5,592 nt of DNA from Candidatus Nanoarchaeia archaeon (GTDB lineage Archaea > Nanobdellota > Nanobdellia > Woesearchaeales > CG1-02-33-12). The notes under the pieces were generated by a model that was not told the DNA's origin, ran no database searches, and saw only the letters and a list, made by a program, of their open reading frames with translations. Below are positions 5,185 through 5,592 of the stretch, in pieces. How positions within the stretch are numbered: position 1 is the stretch's first letter; each line of letters starts with the position of its first letter. Both the position numbers and the translations under genes were made by a program. The stretch is taken from NCBI GenBank assembly GCA_028711925.1, contig JAQTRH010000068.1:1-5592 (forward strand), given 5' to 3'.

Positions 5185-5592
5185 ATAGAAACAATAACTA
5201 AGAATGAAATGGAAGCTTTAATGCTTTTGCTTAAGGATTTTAATTCAGACTACAATGCAAATAATCTTAGCAAGGAAATTGGAATAACTTCCATGGGAGC
5301 GTTAAAGATAGTTAAAAAAATGGAAAAACAGAAACTGCTGAAAGCAAAACAAATGGGCAAGGCGGTATTTTATAAGCCTGATTTAGGTAACAAATACACT
5401 GAGGGTTTTTTGAAATTCCTTCTTCAGAAGAAAGCAGAGGAAGCAAATCCAAGAGTAAAAAGGTGGATTACAGAGCTAAGGAGATTGCAGGGAGACGCAG
5501 AGATGGGAATATTGTTCGGCTCTGTGTTGCATAAGGAAAAGTACAATGATGTAGACTTTTTGATAGTAATGAAAGAGTCCCAGAACAAGAAG
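5185..5592 (+). CDS. Winged-helix plus MNT-type nucleotidyltransferase protein (3' truncated; probable ATA start)
   Basis: This is the N-terminal 136 residues of a two-domain protein; the gene runs off the window. Residues about 5-66 form a helix-turn-helix/winged-helix: KNEMEALMLLLKDF, then NNLSKEIGIT-SMGALKIVKKMEKQ, then a wing with KAKQMGKAVFYKPD. After a linker rich in K and E (70-100), residues 108-128 (GILFGSVLHKEKYNDVDFLIV) match the MNT nucleotidyltransferase motif GS...D-x-D, with G112, S113, D122 and D124. The usual Arg after GS-x-x is His116. Such wHTH-MNT proteins are common in archaea; stand-alone MNT proteins act as antitoxins that modify HEPN toxins, but no HEPN gene is visible here. 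If translation began at ATG 5209, eight residues of the first helix would be lost. The ATA start is preferred because of the GGTG site and because relatives I recall begin with Met just before a TKNE-like segment. Confidence 0.75.
   Translation, partial: METITKNEMEALMLLLKDFNSDYNANNLSKEIGITSMGALKIVKKMEKQKLLKAKQMGKAVFYKPDLGNKYTEGFLKFLLQKKAEEANPRVKRWITELRRLQGDAEMGILFGSVLHKEKYNDVDFLIVMKESQNKK

Noticed and set aside
5209..5211. ATG 5209 as start of the last gene
   Set aside because: It has no ribosome-binding site, it is not at leaderless distance from any of the TATA-like boxes, and it would cut into the first helix. It remains the fallback if ATA is not used.

Overview
The window looks like a piece of an AT-rich archaeal genome, most likely a DPANN-type lineage (Woesearchaeota/Pacearchaeota-like). 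The reasons are an archaeal-type TruD, a tRNA gene interrupted by introns with no encoded CCA, TATA/BRE-like promoter elements, leaderless-looking starts next to GGTG ribosome-binding sites, and a winged-helix/MNT-nucleotidyltransferase protein of a kind I associate with these archaea. This assignment is an inference from gene content; no rRNA or other marker is present.

Layout. (1) Positions 1-1663, + strand: the 3' part of a DsbD/CcdA-like (ArsG-type) membrane protein, then after 1 nt a 371-residue ArsP/SO_0444-type permease. They form a probable metalloid or metal efflux operon. (2) Positions 1679-2704, - strand: truD, the tRNA pseudouridine-13 synthase, convergent with the permease. (3) Positions 2705-2963: a short divergent promoter region, then a 201-bp tRNA-Arg(CCU) gene. 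This gene assembles into a well-formed 75-nt tRNA only if two introns are removed: 39 nt in the anticodon loop and 87 nt in the T-loop. (4) Positions 2964-5074, + strand: a two-gene, 4-nt-overlapping operon encoding an LPG-synthase-TM/UPF0104 flippase-like membrane protein and a cytosolic six-hairpin glycosidase-like protein. The operon begins 4 nt after the tRNA, and its likely TATA box lies inside the tRNA's second intron. (5) Positions 5075-5592, + strand: a promoter with two TATA boxes and an inverted repeat, then the 5' part of a winged-helix plus MNT-nucleotidyltransferase gene that appears to start on ATA.

Most notable is the tRNA: a T-loop intron with a near-canonical bulge-helix-bulge, carrying a GC-rich hairpin block and ending in what looks like the next gene's promoter. 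The second is the ATA start codon, supported by a GGTG Shine-Dalgarno motif at the spacing seen upstream of the permease. The tRNA also has U13, the position that the adjacent truD product modifies. No mobile element with recognisable genes, CRISPR array or rRNA was seen, and no gene-free stretch exceeds 300 bases.
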